This document shows, one piece after another, positions 1-9,369 of a stretch of DNA of 12,389 bases (positions within the stretch are counted from its first letter, which is position 1; the number at the start of each line of letters is the position of its first letter). Under the pieces are notes generated by a model. It made no database searches, had not been told where the DNA came from, and saw nothing but the letters and a program-made list of their open reading frames with translations. This stretch comes from Archangium sp. (GTDB taxonomy: Bacteria; Myxococcota; Myxococcia; Myxococcales; Myxococcaceae): assembly GCA_016793585.1 (NCBI GenBank), contig JAEUJR010000451.1:1-12389 (forward strand), written 5' to 3'. The position numbers were made by a program, and so were the translations under genes.

Positions 1-377
1 AGCGCCTCGTTCCGCTGAACGAAGGCGCGGTCGAGGCCATCAACGCGTGGCTGGTTCGGCGTGGAGAGCTGCTCGCAAAGCCCCGCCCGAAGCAGGACCC
101 GCAGGCGATGTTCCTCAACTTCCGCGGCGGGCGGCTCACCACCCGCAGCATGCAGAACCACCTCGATCGCTACGTGAAGCAGCTGGGCATCACGCGTGAC
201 GTGTCACCCCACGCGCTGCGGCACTCGTTCGCGACGCACCTGCTCGCCTCTGGCGCCGATGTGCGATCGATTCAGGAGCTGCTCGGTCACGCGAGCCTCT
301 CTACCACCCAGCGCTATACGGCCGTGTCCTTCGAGCAGCTGCAGAAGGTGTACGACGACGCGCACCCGAGGGCGTGA
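1..377 (+). CDS. xerC: Tyrosine recombinase XerC (C-terminal part, 5' end outside window)
   Basis: The C-terminal 124 codons of a tyrosine recombinase are present, read from base 3 and ending in TGA at 375-377. The catalytic residues of the C-terminal domain are visible: HxxR (His 210-212, Arg 219-221, in HALRHSFATHLL), the second His (288-290, in LLGHASLSTTQRYT) and the nucleophilic Tyr (315-317). The first catalytic Arg and the Lys hairpin lie upstream of the window. XerC/XerD enzymes cut and rejoin DNA at dif to resolve chromosome dimers, acting in the cytoplasm near the division site with FtsK. I chose XerC over XerD because xerC is linked to hslVU in several bacteria (codV-clpQ-clpY in Bacillus), and hslVU lies 1.4 kb downstream here. 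The next gene starts one base after this stop, so the two are probably co-transcribed. An integrase of another kind is less likely given the housekeeping context. Confidence 0.88.
   Translation, partial: RLVPLNEGAVEAINAWLVRRGELLAKPRPKQDPQAMFLNFRGGRLTTRSMQNHLDRYVKQLGITRDVSPHALRHSFATHLLASGADVRSIQELLGHASLSTTQRYTAVSFEQLQKVYDDAHPRA
368..372 (+). promoter_or_regulatory. Shine-Dalgarno site of the Smr gene
   Basis: GAGGG lies inside the last codons of xerC, six bases before GTG 379. It supports this GTG as the start rather than in-frame codons further upstream, which would overlap xerC heavily. Confidence 0.6.
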
Positions 378-378
378 C

Positions 379-1044
379 GTGGCGAAGAAACCCGAGCCGT
401 TCAACAACCCCTTCAAGGCCGTGAAGCTCGAGCAGCCGAAGAAGGCCGAGCCGCAGAAGCCCGCGCCGATGTCGAAAGCCGAGAAGAAGCGGGCAGCGAG
501 CTCCGAAGACGCCGACGCCGCGCTGTTCCTCGAGGCCATCGGAGAAGTGGCTCCGGTGAAGGCGAAGGTCGAGCGCGTGCCGCCCAAAGAGCCGCCGTCG
601 GCCGATCAGCTGCGCATTCCGACCGAAGAGGCCGAGTCGCTCGCCCGCCTGGCGGAGTTGGTGTCGGAAGAGGGCTCGTTCAGCCTCGCGGACTCCACCG
701 AGTTCCTCGAAGGGGCGGTGCAGGGCTTCGACGAGCGCGTGCTGCGCAAGCTCCGCCGCGGTGAGTTCCCGCCCCGCGCGACGCTCGATCTGCACGGTCT
801 CACGAAGGACGCCGCGAAACCCGCGCTCGAGAAGTTCATCAACGACGCGCGCGTCGCGGGCCATCGGTGCGTGCTGGTGGTGACGGGCCGTGGGCTGCAC
901 TCGGAAGACTCGATTCCCGTGTTGAAGCAGGGCGTACAGGCGTGGCTCACGCACGGGCGGCCTGCACGACAGGTGCTCGCCTTCTGTTCGGCGCGACCCG
1001 AAGACGGCGGCACGGGAGCGGTCTACGTCCTCCTCCGCCGCTGA
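379..1044 (+). CDS. Smr/MutS2-type domain protein
   Basis: A 221-residue protein. Residues 1-75 are Lys/Pro/Ala/Glu-rich and probably disordered, and 80-130 are mostly helical. A Smr domain covers about 134-221, with the hallmarks LDLHG (136-140), TGRGLHS (169-175) and a final GGTGAVYVLL (210-219). The stretch FDERVLRKLRRGEFPP just before the domain is typical of stand-alone SmrA/SmrB-like proteins. Smr domains are nucleases: the family includes MutS2 C-termini, which nick DNA, and E. coli SmrB, which cleaves mRNA between collided ribosomes. The SmrB-like preamble makes an RNA or ribosome-rescue role possible, but this is inference. The start is GTG 379, chosen for the GAGGG six bases upstream and the one-base gap to xerC. 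Longer starts in this frame run through xerC and are shadows. There is no signal peptide, so the protein should be cytoplasmic. Confidence 0.87.
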   Translation: MAKKPEPFNNPFKAVKLEQPKKAEPQKPAPMSKAEKKRAASSEDADAALFLEAIGEVAPVKAKVERVPPKEPPSADQLRIPTEEAESLARLAELVSEEGSFSLADSTEFLEGAVQGFDERVLRKLRRGEFPPRATLDLHGLTKDAAKPALEKFINDARVAGHRCVLVVTGRGLHSEDSIPVLKQGVQAWLTHGRPARQVLAFCSARPEDGGTGAVYVLLRR

Positions 1045-1269
1045 GCGGCCTCGCCAGCGCGCGCAATCGATGCCCTGGCCAGTCGCACGTCGGCAGACCT
1101 CTTCTTCGTGACGCGGGTGGCCTGCGCCCACCAGCGTTCTGAGACGGCGAGCGTGGCGAATCGAATCGAAGCTGAAGGCCAGGCGCAGCGACGAAAGGCC
1201 GTTCAGCGCCTCGTCGCGAGCCGCGAAGCCGGGCTGGTGTTCTTCTCTTCAGCCGACGGGATCACCTGC
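1045..1269. other. Convergent intergenic gap with no convincing gene
   Basis: This is the 225-bp gap between the convergent ends of the Smr gene and the immunity-like gene. The forward frame from GTG 1108 has no family resemblance and runs antisense into the neighbouring gene. A small stem (TCGCG-AGC-CGCGA, 1214-1226) followed by a T/C-rich stretch around 1239-1250 could help end the xerC-smr transcript, but it is weak. Nothing else recognisable was seen. Confidence 0.4.
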
Positions 1270-1626
1270 TCAGCGAGGCCAGGTGCGGAACTCGAGGCCG
1301 TCGACCCGCACCACGCCCGACTCGTGCTCCACCCCGTAGAAGACGACGACCGCGTTCACGGCGGCGGGTAGTTCGTCGGCTGCGCGCGCGAGTAGCGCCG
1401 AGGCGAACGACAACCCATCGAGCAACGTCTTCGCCGAGCGGGTCGGCGCAGCCAGCACGCGCGTTTCGCGAATCGCCGAGGCGAGCTGGGGCGCGCCAGC
1501 CGCCCGTGAGAACGCCGAGCCCAGCCCATCGCCGTCGCACGCCGTCACGTCGACGGTGAGCGCTCCTTCGAGCGACGCCTCGTGGTCGACAGTTCCCACC
1601 CAGATCGAGGTGACTGGCGGCTTCAT
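1270..1626 (-). CDS. Putative immunity protein resembling the Imm22 family
   Basis: A 118-residue cytoplasmic protein with no signal peptide or membrane segment. Features that recall Imm22-type immunity proteins are, in order: an N-terminal strand SIWVG (7-11), a DGDG turn then SxF (31-39), a central helical section with SFASALL, a strand NAVVVFYG (91-98) and a C-terminal strand LEFRTW. Imm22 members usually sit beside polymorphic toxins and neutralise them by binding. No toxin gene is visible in this window, so it would be an orphan or have a different role. The ATG at 1626 gives a compact protein beginning just before the family-like motif. GTG 1656, preceded by GGGTGA, is an equally possible start that adds ten residues. 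Frames extending further upstream run antisense into hslV and do not look coding. The gene lies alone on the reverse strand between two forward operons. The family call is from motif memory only. Confidence 0.55.
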   Translation of the reverse strand: MKPPVTSIWVGTVDHEASLEGALTVDVTACDGDGLGSAFSRAAGAPQLASAIRETRVLAAPTRSAKTLLDGLSFASALLARAADELPAAVNAVVVFYGVEHESGVVRVDGLEFRTWPR

Positions 1627-1738
1627 CGGCGGGCGAGCTGACGTCGGATTTCTCACGGCGTCACCCGAAGAAATTCCATGGGCCGACTCGCCGAGCGGGT
1701 GGTGGGCCATGTTCACGCAACCTGTTACACCGCAAACC
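1627..1738. promoter_or_regulatory. Divergent upstream region of the immunity-like gene and hslV
   Basis: This short spacer must hold the promoters for the reverse-strand gene and the forward hslV operon, unless they lie inside the genes. A locally AT-richer pocket occurs at about 1647-1680 (GGATTTCTCACGG and GAAGAAATTCC). I see no clear sigma-70, sigma-32 or CIRCE match. Confidence 0.35.
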
Positions 1739-2256
1739 ATGACGACGATTCTGTGCGTCCGGCGCGACGGCAAGACGGTCATCGGTGGCGACGGCCAGGT
1801 GACGCTCGACAAGATCGTGATGAAAGGCAACGCGAAGAAGGTGCGCAGACTCGGCGATGGCTCGGTCGTCGCCGGCTTCGCAGGCGGCACGGCCGACGCG
1901 TTCACGCTCTTCGAGCGTTTCGAGGCGAAGCTGCTCGAGTTCCAGAAGAACCTGCCGCGCGCCTGTGTCGAGCTGGGGAAGGACTGGCGGACCGATCGGT
2001 TCCTCCGCCGGCTCGAGGCGCTGCTGGTCGTCGCCGATGCCGAGCGCACGTTCATTCTCTCGGGTGCAGGCGACGTGATCGACCCCGACTTCGGCATCGC
2101 GGCCGTGGGCTCGGGCGGCTCGTACGCGCTCGCCTCTGCCCGCGCGTTGCTGCAGCACTCGAAGTTGTCGGCGCGGCAGATCGTCGAAGAGTCGCTGCGC
2201 ATCGCAGCCGACATCGACATCTACACGAACCCGAACCTGGTGCTGGAGGAGCTCTG

Positions 2257-2257
<1 letters not shown>
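1739..2257 (+). CDS. hslV: ATP-dependent protease peptidase subunit HslV (ClpQ)
   Basis: The proteolytic subunit of the HslVU (ClpQY) protease, 172 residues against 176 in E. coli. HslV forms two stacked hexamers that degrade unfolded and regulatory proteins fed in by HslU in the cytoplasm. After removal of Met1, Thr2 becomes the N-terminal nucleophile: the start reads [11 protein letters not shown], as in E. coli. Other active-site elements are GGDGQVTL (16-23, with the conserved Asp18) and the Lys in NAKKVRR (Lys34 of the precursor, equivalent to mature Lys33). [14 protein letters not shown] (124-137) is also typical. The stop codon overlaps the start of hslU by one base, indicating translational coupling. 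No strong Shine-Dalgarno precedes ATG 1739. An in-frame ATG at 1709, ten codons upstream, is preceded by a G-rich run (GGGTGGTGGG) and would create a short propeptide that must be removed to expose the Thr. Confidence 0.96.
2245..2250 (+). promoter_or_regulatory. Shine-Dalgarno site of hslU
   Basis: A near-perfect GGAGGA lies in the last codons of hslV, six bases before ATG 2257. It confirms the one-base overlapping start and suggests strong coupled translation of HslU. Confidence 0.75.
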
Positions 2258-3618
<1,361 letters not shown>

Positions 3619-3630
3619 GTCGAGGTCGTC

Positions 3631-4869
3631 ATGATCGAAGCCAAAGCCGCCTCCGAGTCTGCCGTTTCGGCCCCCACGAAGACCGATCGCCTGGTCGACA
3701 GCGCGAAGCATCACCTGCTGCAGAACTACAAGCAGCAGCCCGTCGTGCTGGTGAAGGGCGAAGGCGCCTACGTGTGGGACGCCGAGGGTCGCCGTTACCT
3801 CGATCTCATCTCGGGCATCGCGACGTGCGCGCTCGGGCACTGTCACCCGGCCGTCGTCGACGCTGCGAAGAAGCAGCTCGAGACCCTGTGGCACGTCTCC
3901 AACGTCTTCTACAGCGAGCCCCAGATTCAGCTCGCTGAGCGGCTCACGAAGGCCTTCGGCGGCACCGACTCGCGCGCGTTCTTTTGCAACTCGGGCGCCG
4001 AGGCGAACGAGGCCCTCATCAAGCTCGCGCGCCGCTGGCAGCACGAGATCGCCGGCAACAAGGCGCGCAGCGAGATCATCACCTTCGAAGGCAGCTTCCA
4101 CGGCCGCACCCTCGCGACCGTCACGGCCACCGCGCAGCCGAAGTACCAGGCCGGCTTCGAGCCGCTCCCGAAGGGCTTCGTCTATGCGCCCATGGGCGAT
4201 CTCGAGGCGGTGAAGAAGCTCGTCGGCCCGCAGACGGCGGCGATTCTCATCGAGCCCATTCAGGGCGAAGGCGGCGTTCGCCCCGCGCCCGAGGGGTTCC
4301 TGCAGGGGCTGCGCGAGCTCTGCGACGAGCACGGGCTGTTGCTGCTCATCGACGAGGTGCAGACGGGCATCGGCCGCACCGGCAAGCCGTTTGCCTATCA
4401 GCACCACGGCATTCAGCCCGACGCCATCTCGCTCGCGAAGTCGCTCGGCAATGGGCTGCCCATCGGCGCGATGATCTGCGGTGACGCCGTCGGCAAGGCG
4501 CTGCCGTCGGGAACGCACGGCTCGACCTTCGGTGGAAACCCGGTCGCGGCCGCGGCAGCCGTCGCCACGTGGGATCTCGCGACCAGCCCACAGATGCTCG
4601 CCTCGAACGCCGAGAAGGGGGCGCTGCTGCACCGCCTCGGCAACGAGCTCAAGGCCCGAAAGCCCGGGCGCGTCGTCGAGTGCCGCGGGCGAGGCATGCT
4701 GTTCGGCATCGAAGTCGACACGGGCGCCGCCGACGTGGTGGCGCGGTGCCGTCAGAACGGGCTGCTCGTCAACCTCGCCGGCGAACGAACCATTCGCTTC
4801 GCGCCTTCGTACATCACCACTGACGCGCAGCTGACCGAGGGGTTGACGCTGTTCGAGCGCTCGCTCTGA
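3631..4869 (+). CDS. argD: Acetylornithine/succinyldiaminopimelate aminotransferase family (ArgD-like)
   Basis: A 412-residue class-III PLP-dependent aminotransferase. ArgD moves an amino group between N-acetylornithine and glutamate in arginine synthesis, and often also serves succinyldiaminopimelate in lysine synthesis. Visible elements are the substrate-site segment LISGIATCALGHCHP (59-73), the PLP-phosphate loop NSGAEANE (120-127), FHGRT (157-161), IEPIQGEGG (207-215), the pyridine-nitrogen Asp in LLLIDEVQTGIGRTG (Asp241), and the Schiff-base Lys270 in SLAKSLGNGLPIGA. HGSTFGGNP (296-304) is a further class-III hallmark. Length and motifs favour ArgD over ornithine or GABA aminotransferases, which I cannot fully exclude. 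It starts 12 bases after hslU, with GAGGT upstream, and ends one base before the J-protein gene, so it is a metabolic gene inside a protein quality-control operon. The first 20 residues look unstructured. Confidence 0.9.
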   Translation: MIEAKAASESAVSAPTKTDRLVDSAKHHLLQNYKQQPVVLVKGEGAYVWDAEGRRYLDLISGIATCALGHCHPAVVDAAKKQLETLWHVSNVFYSEPQIQLAERLTKAFGGTDSRAFFCNSGAEANEALIKLARRWQHEIAGNKARSEIITFEGSFHGRTLATVTATAQPKYQAGFEPLPKGFVYAPMGDLEAVKKLVGPQTAAILIEPIQGEGGVRPAPEGFLQGLRELCDEHGLLLLIDEVQTGIGRTGKPFAYQHHGIQPDAISLAKSLGNGLPIGAMICGDAVGKALPSGTHGSTFGGNPVAAAAAVATWDLATSPQMLASNAEKGALLHRLGNELKARKPGRVVECRGRGMLFGIEVDTGAADVVARCRQNGLLVNLAGERTIRFAPSYITTDAQLTEGLTLFERSL

Positions 4870-4870
4870 A

Positions 4871-5842
4871 ATGTCCGCGGGGGCGGAACCACCGATGCCT
4901 GAGATGGAGAAGGTCGACATTCCAGAGGATCGGCAGAAGGAGATCCTCGCGATCGAAGCGAAGCTGGGTTCGAACCACTTCGAGGTGCTGGGCATCGCGC
5001 CGGGCGCGACCTCGGAGCAGGTGCGCGACGCGTTTCACGCGCTGTCTCGCAAGTTCCACCCCGACCGCTACCACGGCCGCGAGCTCGGCTCCTTCCGCCA
5101 GCGCATCGATTCGATCTTCAAGCGCCTCGTCGAGGCCAACAACGGTCTCACCGACGCCGACAAGCGGCAGGCCTACCTCGACGCGAACCCCTTCGTGCGC
5201 GCCGCGATTCGCGCGGCGACCGGCACCAGCCCCGCGCTGCAGCCCGCCGCTCCGAAGACGGCCGAAGAAGAGGCCCGCGACGCCGAGCGCCGCGCCCGCC
5301 TCTCGCGGCACCCGTACCTGGCGAAGGCGTCGAAGGTCTCGGAGCAGCTCAGCAAGGCGAAGGCCCACATCGCCAAGCAGGAGTACAGCCACGCCTTCAC
5401 GCTGCTCAACCTCGCCACCCAGATCGACCCACAGAACGCCGAGGTGAAGTCGCTCCTCAACGACGTTCGCAAGAAGGCCGAACTGCTGCGCAGCGAGACC
5501 GACTACAAGCGCGGGCTCGACGCGCTGAATCAAGGCAACGAAGAGCTGGCGCTGGCCGCCTTCAAGGCCGCCGTCAACGCCAGCGCCAGCAATCACGTCG
5601 CGGCGTTCAAGGCCGCCACCCTGCTCGAGCGAAACGGTGGAGACATCAAGGAAATCAGTGCCTTCGCTCAGAAGGCCGTCGAGGCGTCGCCGAACACGGT
5701 CGAGTACCGGGTGCTGCTCGGCCGAATGCTCGACCAGGCCGGCATGAAGGCGCTGGCGAAGAAGCACTTCGACGAGGCCCTGCGACTTGGTCCAGATCAC
5801 CCGGACGTGAAAAAACACGTCAAGAAGCGCTGGCCGTTCTAA
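4871..5842 (+). CDS. J-domain protein with C-terminal TPR-like repeats
   Basis: A 323-residue protein. A J-domain occupies about 34-105: NHFEVLGIAPGATSEQVRDA, then the essential HPD triad (63-65) in RKFHPDRYHG, followed by helices III and IV. J-domains bind Hsp70 and stimulate its ATPase. An Ala/Glu/Arg-rich linker (about 118-148) leads to three TPR-like helical hairpins (about 158-191, 209-242 and 277-310) ending in WPF. The Gly/Phe region, the zinc finger and the client-binding beta-sandwiches of true DnaJ are absent, so this is a class-C J-protein. It should recruit its neighbour Hsp70 to a specific partner through the TPRs. The Hsp70 gene begins 12 bases downstream, which supports dedicated pairing. 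ATG 4871 lies one base after the argD stop. Met9 (ATG 4895), with GGGGGCGGA upstream, is an alternative start that leaves the J-domain intact. Confidence 0.9.
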   Translation: MSAGAEPPMPEMEKVDIPEDRQKEILAIEAKLGSNHFEVLGIAPGATSEQVRDAFHALSRKFHPDRYHGRELGSFRQRIDSIFKRLVEANNGLTDADKRQAYLDANPFVRAAIRAATGTSPALQPAAPKTAEEEARDAERRARLSRHPYLAKASKVSEQLSKAKAHIAKQEYSHAFTLLNLATQIDPQNAEVKSLLNDVRKKAELLRSETDYKRGLDALNQGNEELALAAFKAAVNASASNHVAAFKAATLLERNGGDIKEISAFAQKAVEASPNTVEYRVLLGRMLDQAGMKALAKKHFDEALRLGPDHPDVKKHVKKRWPF

Positions 5843-5854
5843 CTTCTGGTTTTC

Positions 5855-7690
<1,836 letters not shown>

Positions 7691-7703
7691 AGGGCGGAGG
7701 GGG
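7691..7703 (+). promoter_or_regulatory. Purine-rich ribosome binding region
   Basis: AGGGCGGAGGGGG fills the whole spacer between the dnaK stop and ATG 7704. It contains GGAGG three bases from the start and AGGG nine bases away, and it fixes this start codon. Confidence 0.55.
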
Positions 7704-9323
7704 ATGAGCAAGGAGCGCGCAGCACAGCTCATCGATGCCGGCATCTGGCTCCGGCTCTCGGGAGACCTCGAGGGGGCCCGAAAGCTCTTCGAGCGCGCGG
7801 TGAAGCTCGACCCCGCCAACGAGCGCGCGATGCAGCTGCTCCAGGAAGGGCCCGTTCAGCCGCCGCCGCCGTCGTCGCCGTCTGGCGCCAACCCGTTCGA
7901 GGCGCCCGCGTCGGTCGCGCCGTCGGTCGCGCCCGTCACCTCGAGCCCTTCCGCCACCAGCGCGCCCGAGCCCACCACCGACCCCTCTGCGGCCGTCACC
8001 ACGCTCACCTCGCTGCCACCCGAAGAGACCGACTGGGGCCGCGCGACGGGCTTCGAGTCACCAGCGCCGTTCGCCAACCCGTCGCCCAGGCCGTCGAACC
8101 CCGACGACTGGGGCGCGATGCTCGAACCGCCTGCGCTGCCTCCGAACCCCGTCGCGAGCACGCCCAGCGCGACCATCTCGATCGGCAGTGACGACGGGCC
8201 CCCCGTGCGGTCGACGCCTCCCATCTACGGCGGCTCGTCGGCGCAGAAGGCGCCGGGGCTGACCGTGACTCTCCATGGCGCTGCGCCGCCGCCCTCGCCG
8301 ATTCGCGCGACGCCTCCGCAGTTCACCGAGCCGCCGCCGCCCAGCCGCCCCGCGCCGCCGCAGGCCGAGCCCGCCGCGCCTCCGTCGATGGCGGTGACCT
8401 CGCCGATGGACTGGAAGCCGCCTTCGTTCGTCGGCTTCGAGCCACCCGCCAACCCGTCGGGCGTGTCGCCGGTCACCGTCACGCTCACCGACGCGAACGC
8501 ACCAACTCCCTCGCCGCCGCGCTCGACGCCGCCGCTGTTCGAGACGACGCCCGAAGCACCGCACGCGCCGTTTCCCACCGCCGCGCCGTCGCCGCCGAAG
8601 GTGCCCTCGTTCAGCAAGTCGCCCATTCCCGTCGCGCCCGTGCCTACGAACGTCGACGTGCCGCTGACGGCCGCGCCCGACCCGGTCGGCGTGGCGTGGG
8701 CGTGGTCGAGCAACAGCCCGGCGCCCTTCCGTGACCCCGCGACGGCGCCTGCCGTGGTGCCTGCCGAGAATCGCGCGCTGCCGACGCCGACGCCCTCGCC
8801 CCTGTCTCCGAACGCCACCTCCGCGTGGGACGCGCGGAGCAACCCCGGCATCAAGCTCTCGGCCATCGTCGGTGAAGACAAGGCCCTCGAAATGCTCTCG
8901 TCTGACTCGGCCGTGCGGCACACGGCGAGCGCGAGCGCCAAAGACGAAGTGAAGACGCTGCTTCGGGGCGCGCGCGATCTGCTCGATCTCGACGATCACA
9001 CCGGCGCGATGGAGCTGATCGTCAAGGCGCAGGCCATGGCGCCCGACGACCCAGACGTGAAGGCGCTGCGCGAGCGGAGCGAGAAGACCCTGCTGACGAT
9101 GTTCGAGTCGAAGCTGGGGAAGATCGAGACGATTCCCCGCGTGCTGCTGAAGGAAGACGAGATCATCTGGCTCAACCTCGATCACCGCGCCGGCTTCGTG
9201 CTCGCGCAGATCGACGGCACCGTCAGCTTCGACGATCTCTTCGCGGTCTCGGGCATGTCACGGCTCGACACCGCGAGAATTCTCGCGCAGCTCGTCGACG
9301 AGGGCGTGATCAACAAGGGTTGA
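7704..9323 (+). CDS. TPR / Pro-rich repeat / putative winged-helix protein, function unknown
   Basis: A 539-residue protein with three zones. Residues 8-47 form one TPR-like hairpin (AGIWLRLSGDLEGARKLFER and so on). Residues 48-385 are a very Pro/Ala/Ser/Thr-rich low-complexity region with no signal peptide or membrane segment, containing repeated W-box and RSTPP modules (see the repeat entries). Residues 412-465 form a second TPR-like pair. The C-terminus (about 466-539), with IPRVLLKEDEIIWLNLDHRA and IDGTVSFDDLFAVSGMSRLD, looks like a compact domain ending in a winged-helix-like fold (LDTARILAQLVDEGVI). I recall similar C-termini in other myxobacterial TPR proteins, but know no assigned function. 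It starts 13 bases after dnaK, so it may be a client, scaffold or adaptor of the J-protein/DnaK pair. A DNA-binding role is possible but unsupported beyond the predicted fold. Codon use matches the neighbours; the high GC comes from the Pro/Ala content. Confidence 0.85.
   Translation: MSKERAAQLIDAGIWLRLSGDLEGARKLFERAVKLDPANERAMQLLQEGPVQPPPPSSPSGANPFEAPASVAPSVAPVTSSPSATSAPEPTTDPSAAVTTLTSLPPEETDWGRATGFESPAPFANPSPRPSNPDDWGAMLEPPALPPNPVASTPSATISIGSDDGPPVRSTPPIYGGSSAQKAPGLTVTLHGAAPPPSPIRATPPQFTEPPPPSRPAPPQAEPAAPPSMAVTSPMDWKPPSFVGFEPPANPSGVSPVTVTLTDANAPTPSPPRSTPPLFETTPEAPHAPFPTAAPSPPKVPSFSKSPIPVAPVPTNVDVPLTAAPDPVGVAWAWSSNSPAPFRDPATAPAVVPAENRALPTPTPSPLSPNATSAWDARSNPGIKLSAIVGEDKALEMLSSDSAVRHTASASAKDEVKTLLRGARDLLDLDDHTGAMELIVKAQAMAPDDPDVKALRERSEKTLLTMFESKLGKIETIPRVLLKEDEIIWLNLDHRAGFVLAQIDGTVSFDDLFAVSGMSRLDTARILAQLVDEGVINKG
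8031..8090 (+). repeat. First W-box repeat in the Pro-rich region
   Basis: Residues 110-129 begin DWGRATGFESPAPFANPSP. The DW followed by [FL]E-[SP]-P-A and an N-P or P-N-P end recurs in the two modules below, and SPAPF recurs at residues 338-342. Confidence 0.5.
8106..8228 (+). repeat. Long W-box / RSTPP module, copy A
   Basis: Residues 135-175 read DWGAMLEPPALPPNP, then ATISIGS, then VRSTPPIY. The order DW - EPPA - NP - short hydrophobic/Thr strand - R-S-T-P-P-x-aromatic matches copy C. Confidence 0.6.
8259..8324 (+). repeat. Half module B (strand plus RATPP)
   Basis: Residues 186-207 read LTVTLHG, then PSPIRATPPQF. This repeats the second half of the long module without the W-box. Confidence 0.55.
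8409..8540 (+). repeat. Long W-box / RSTPP module, copy C
   Basis: Residues 236-279 read DWKPPSFVGFEPPANPSG, then VTVTLTD, then PPRSTPPLF. It aligns with copy A over its whole length with small spacing changes. Confidence 0.6.
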
Positions 9324-9324
9324 A

Positions 9325-9369
9325 CGAAGCGGCTTCGGCCAACGGTCGAGCGGCCTAACGATCGAGCGG
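9325..9369. terminator. Palindrome and short direct repeat at the convergent junction
   Basis: CGAAGC-G-GCTTCG (9325-9337) is an inverted repeat that would form a five-base-pair stem with a three-base loop on either strand. It is followed by two near-identical 13-mers, AACGGTCGAGCGG (9341-9353) and AACGATCGAGCGG (9357-9369), one mismatch apart. The second 13-mer overlaps the 3' end of the reverse-strand gene. The position between converging operons suits a bidirectional terminator, but the stem is short and no T-tract follows. Confidence 0.3.

Noticed and set aside
1..377. XerC-like end as part of an integrase of a mobile element
   Set aside because: No att repeats, tRNA or mobile genes nearby; downstream genes are housekeeping, so a chromosomal XerC fits better.
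1108..1371. Forward open frame of 87 codons starting at GTG 1108
   Set aside because: No recognisable motif, no good ribosome binding site, and its second half is antisense to the immunity-like gene.
1661..2220. Long reverse-strand open frames opposite hslV, continuous with the immunity-like gene
   Set aside because: Low-complexity Ser/Arg/Pro composition typical of antisense frames in GC-rich coding DNA. Only the part below 1626 looks like protein.
5843..5854. Possible heat-shock promoter or CIRCE operator before the DnaK gene
   Set aside because: The gap is only 12 bases and holds no inverted repeat or promoter-like sequence.
8058..9185. 375-codon reverse-strand open frame opposite the Pro-rich protein
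   Set aside because: Arg/Gly-rich mirror of a Pro/Ala-rich coding region, the usual artefact of very high GC.
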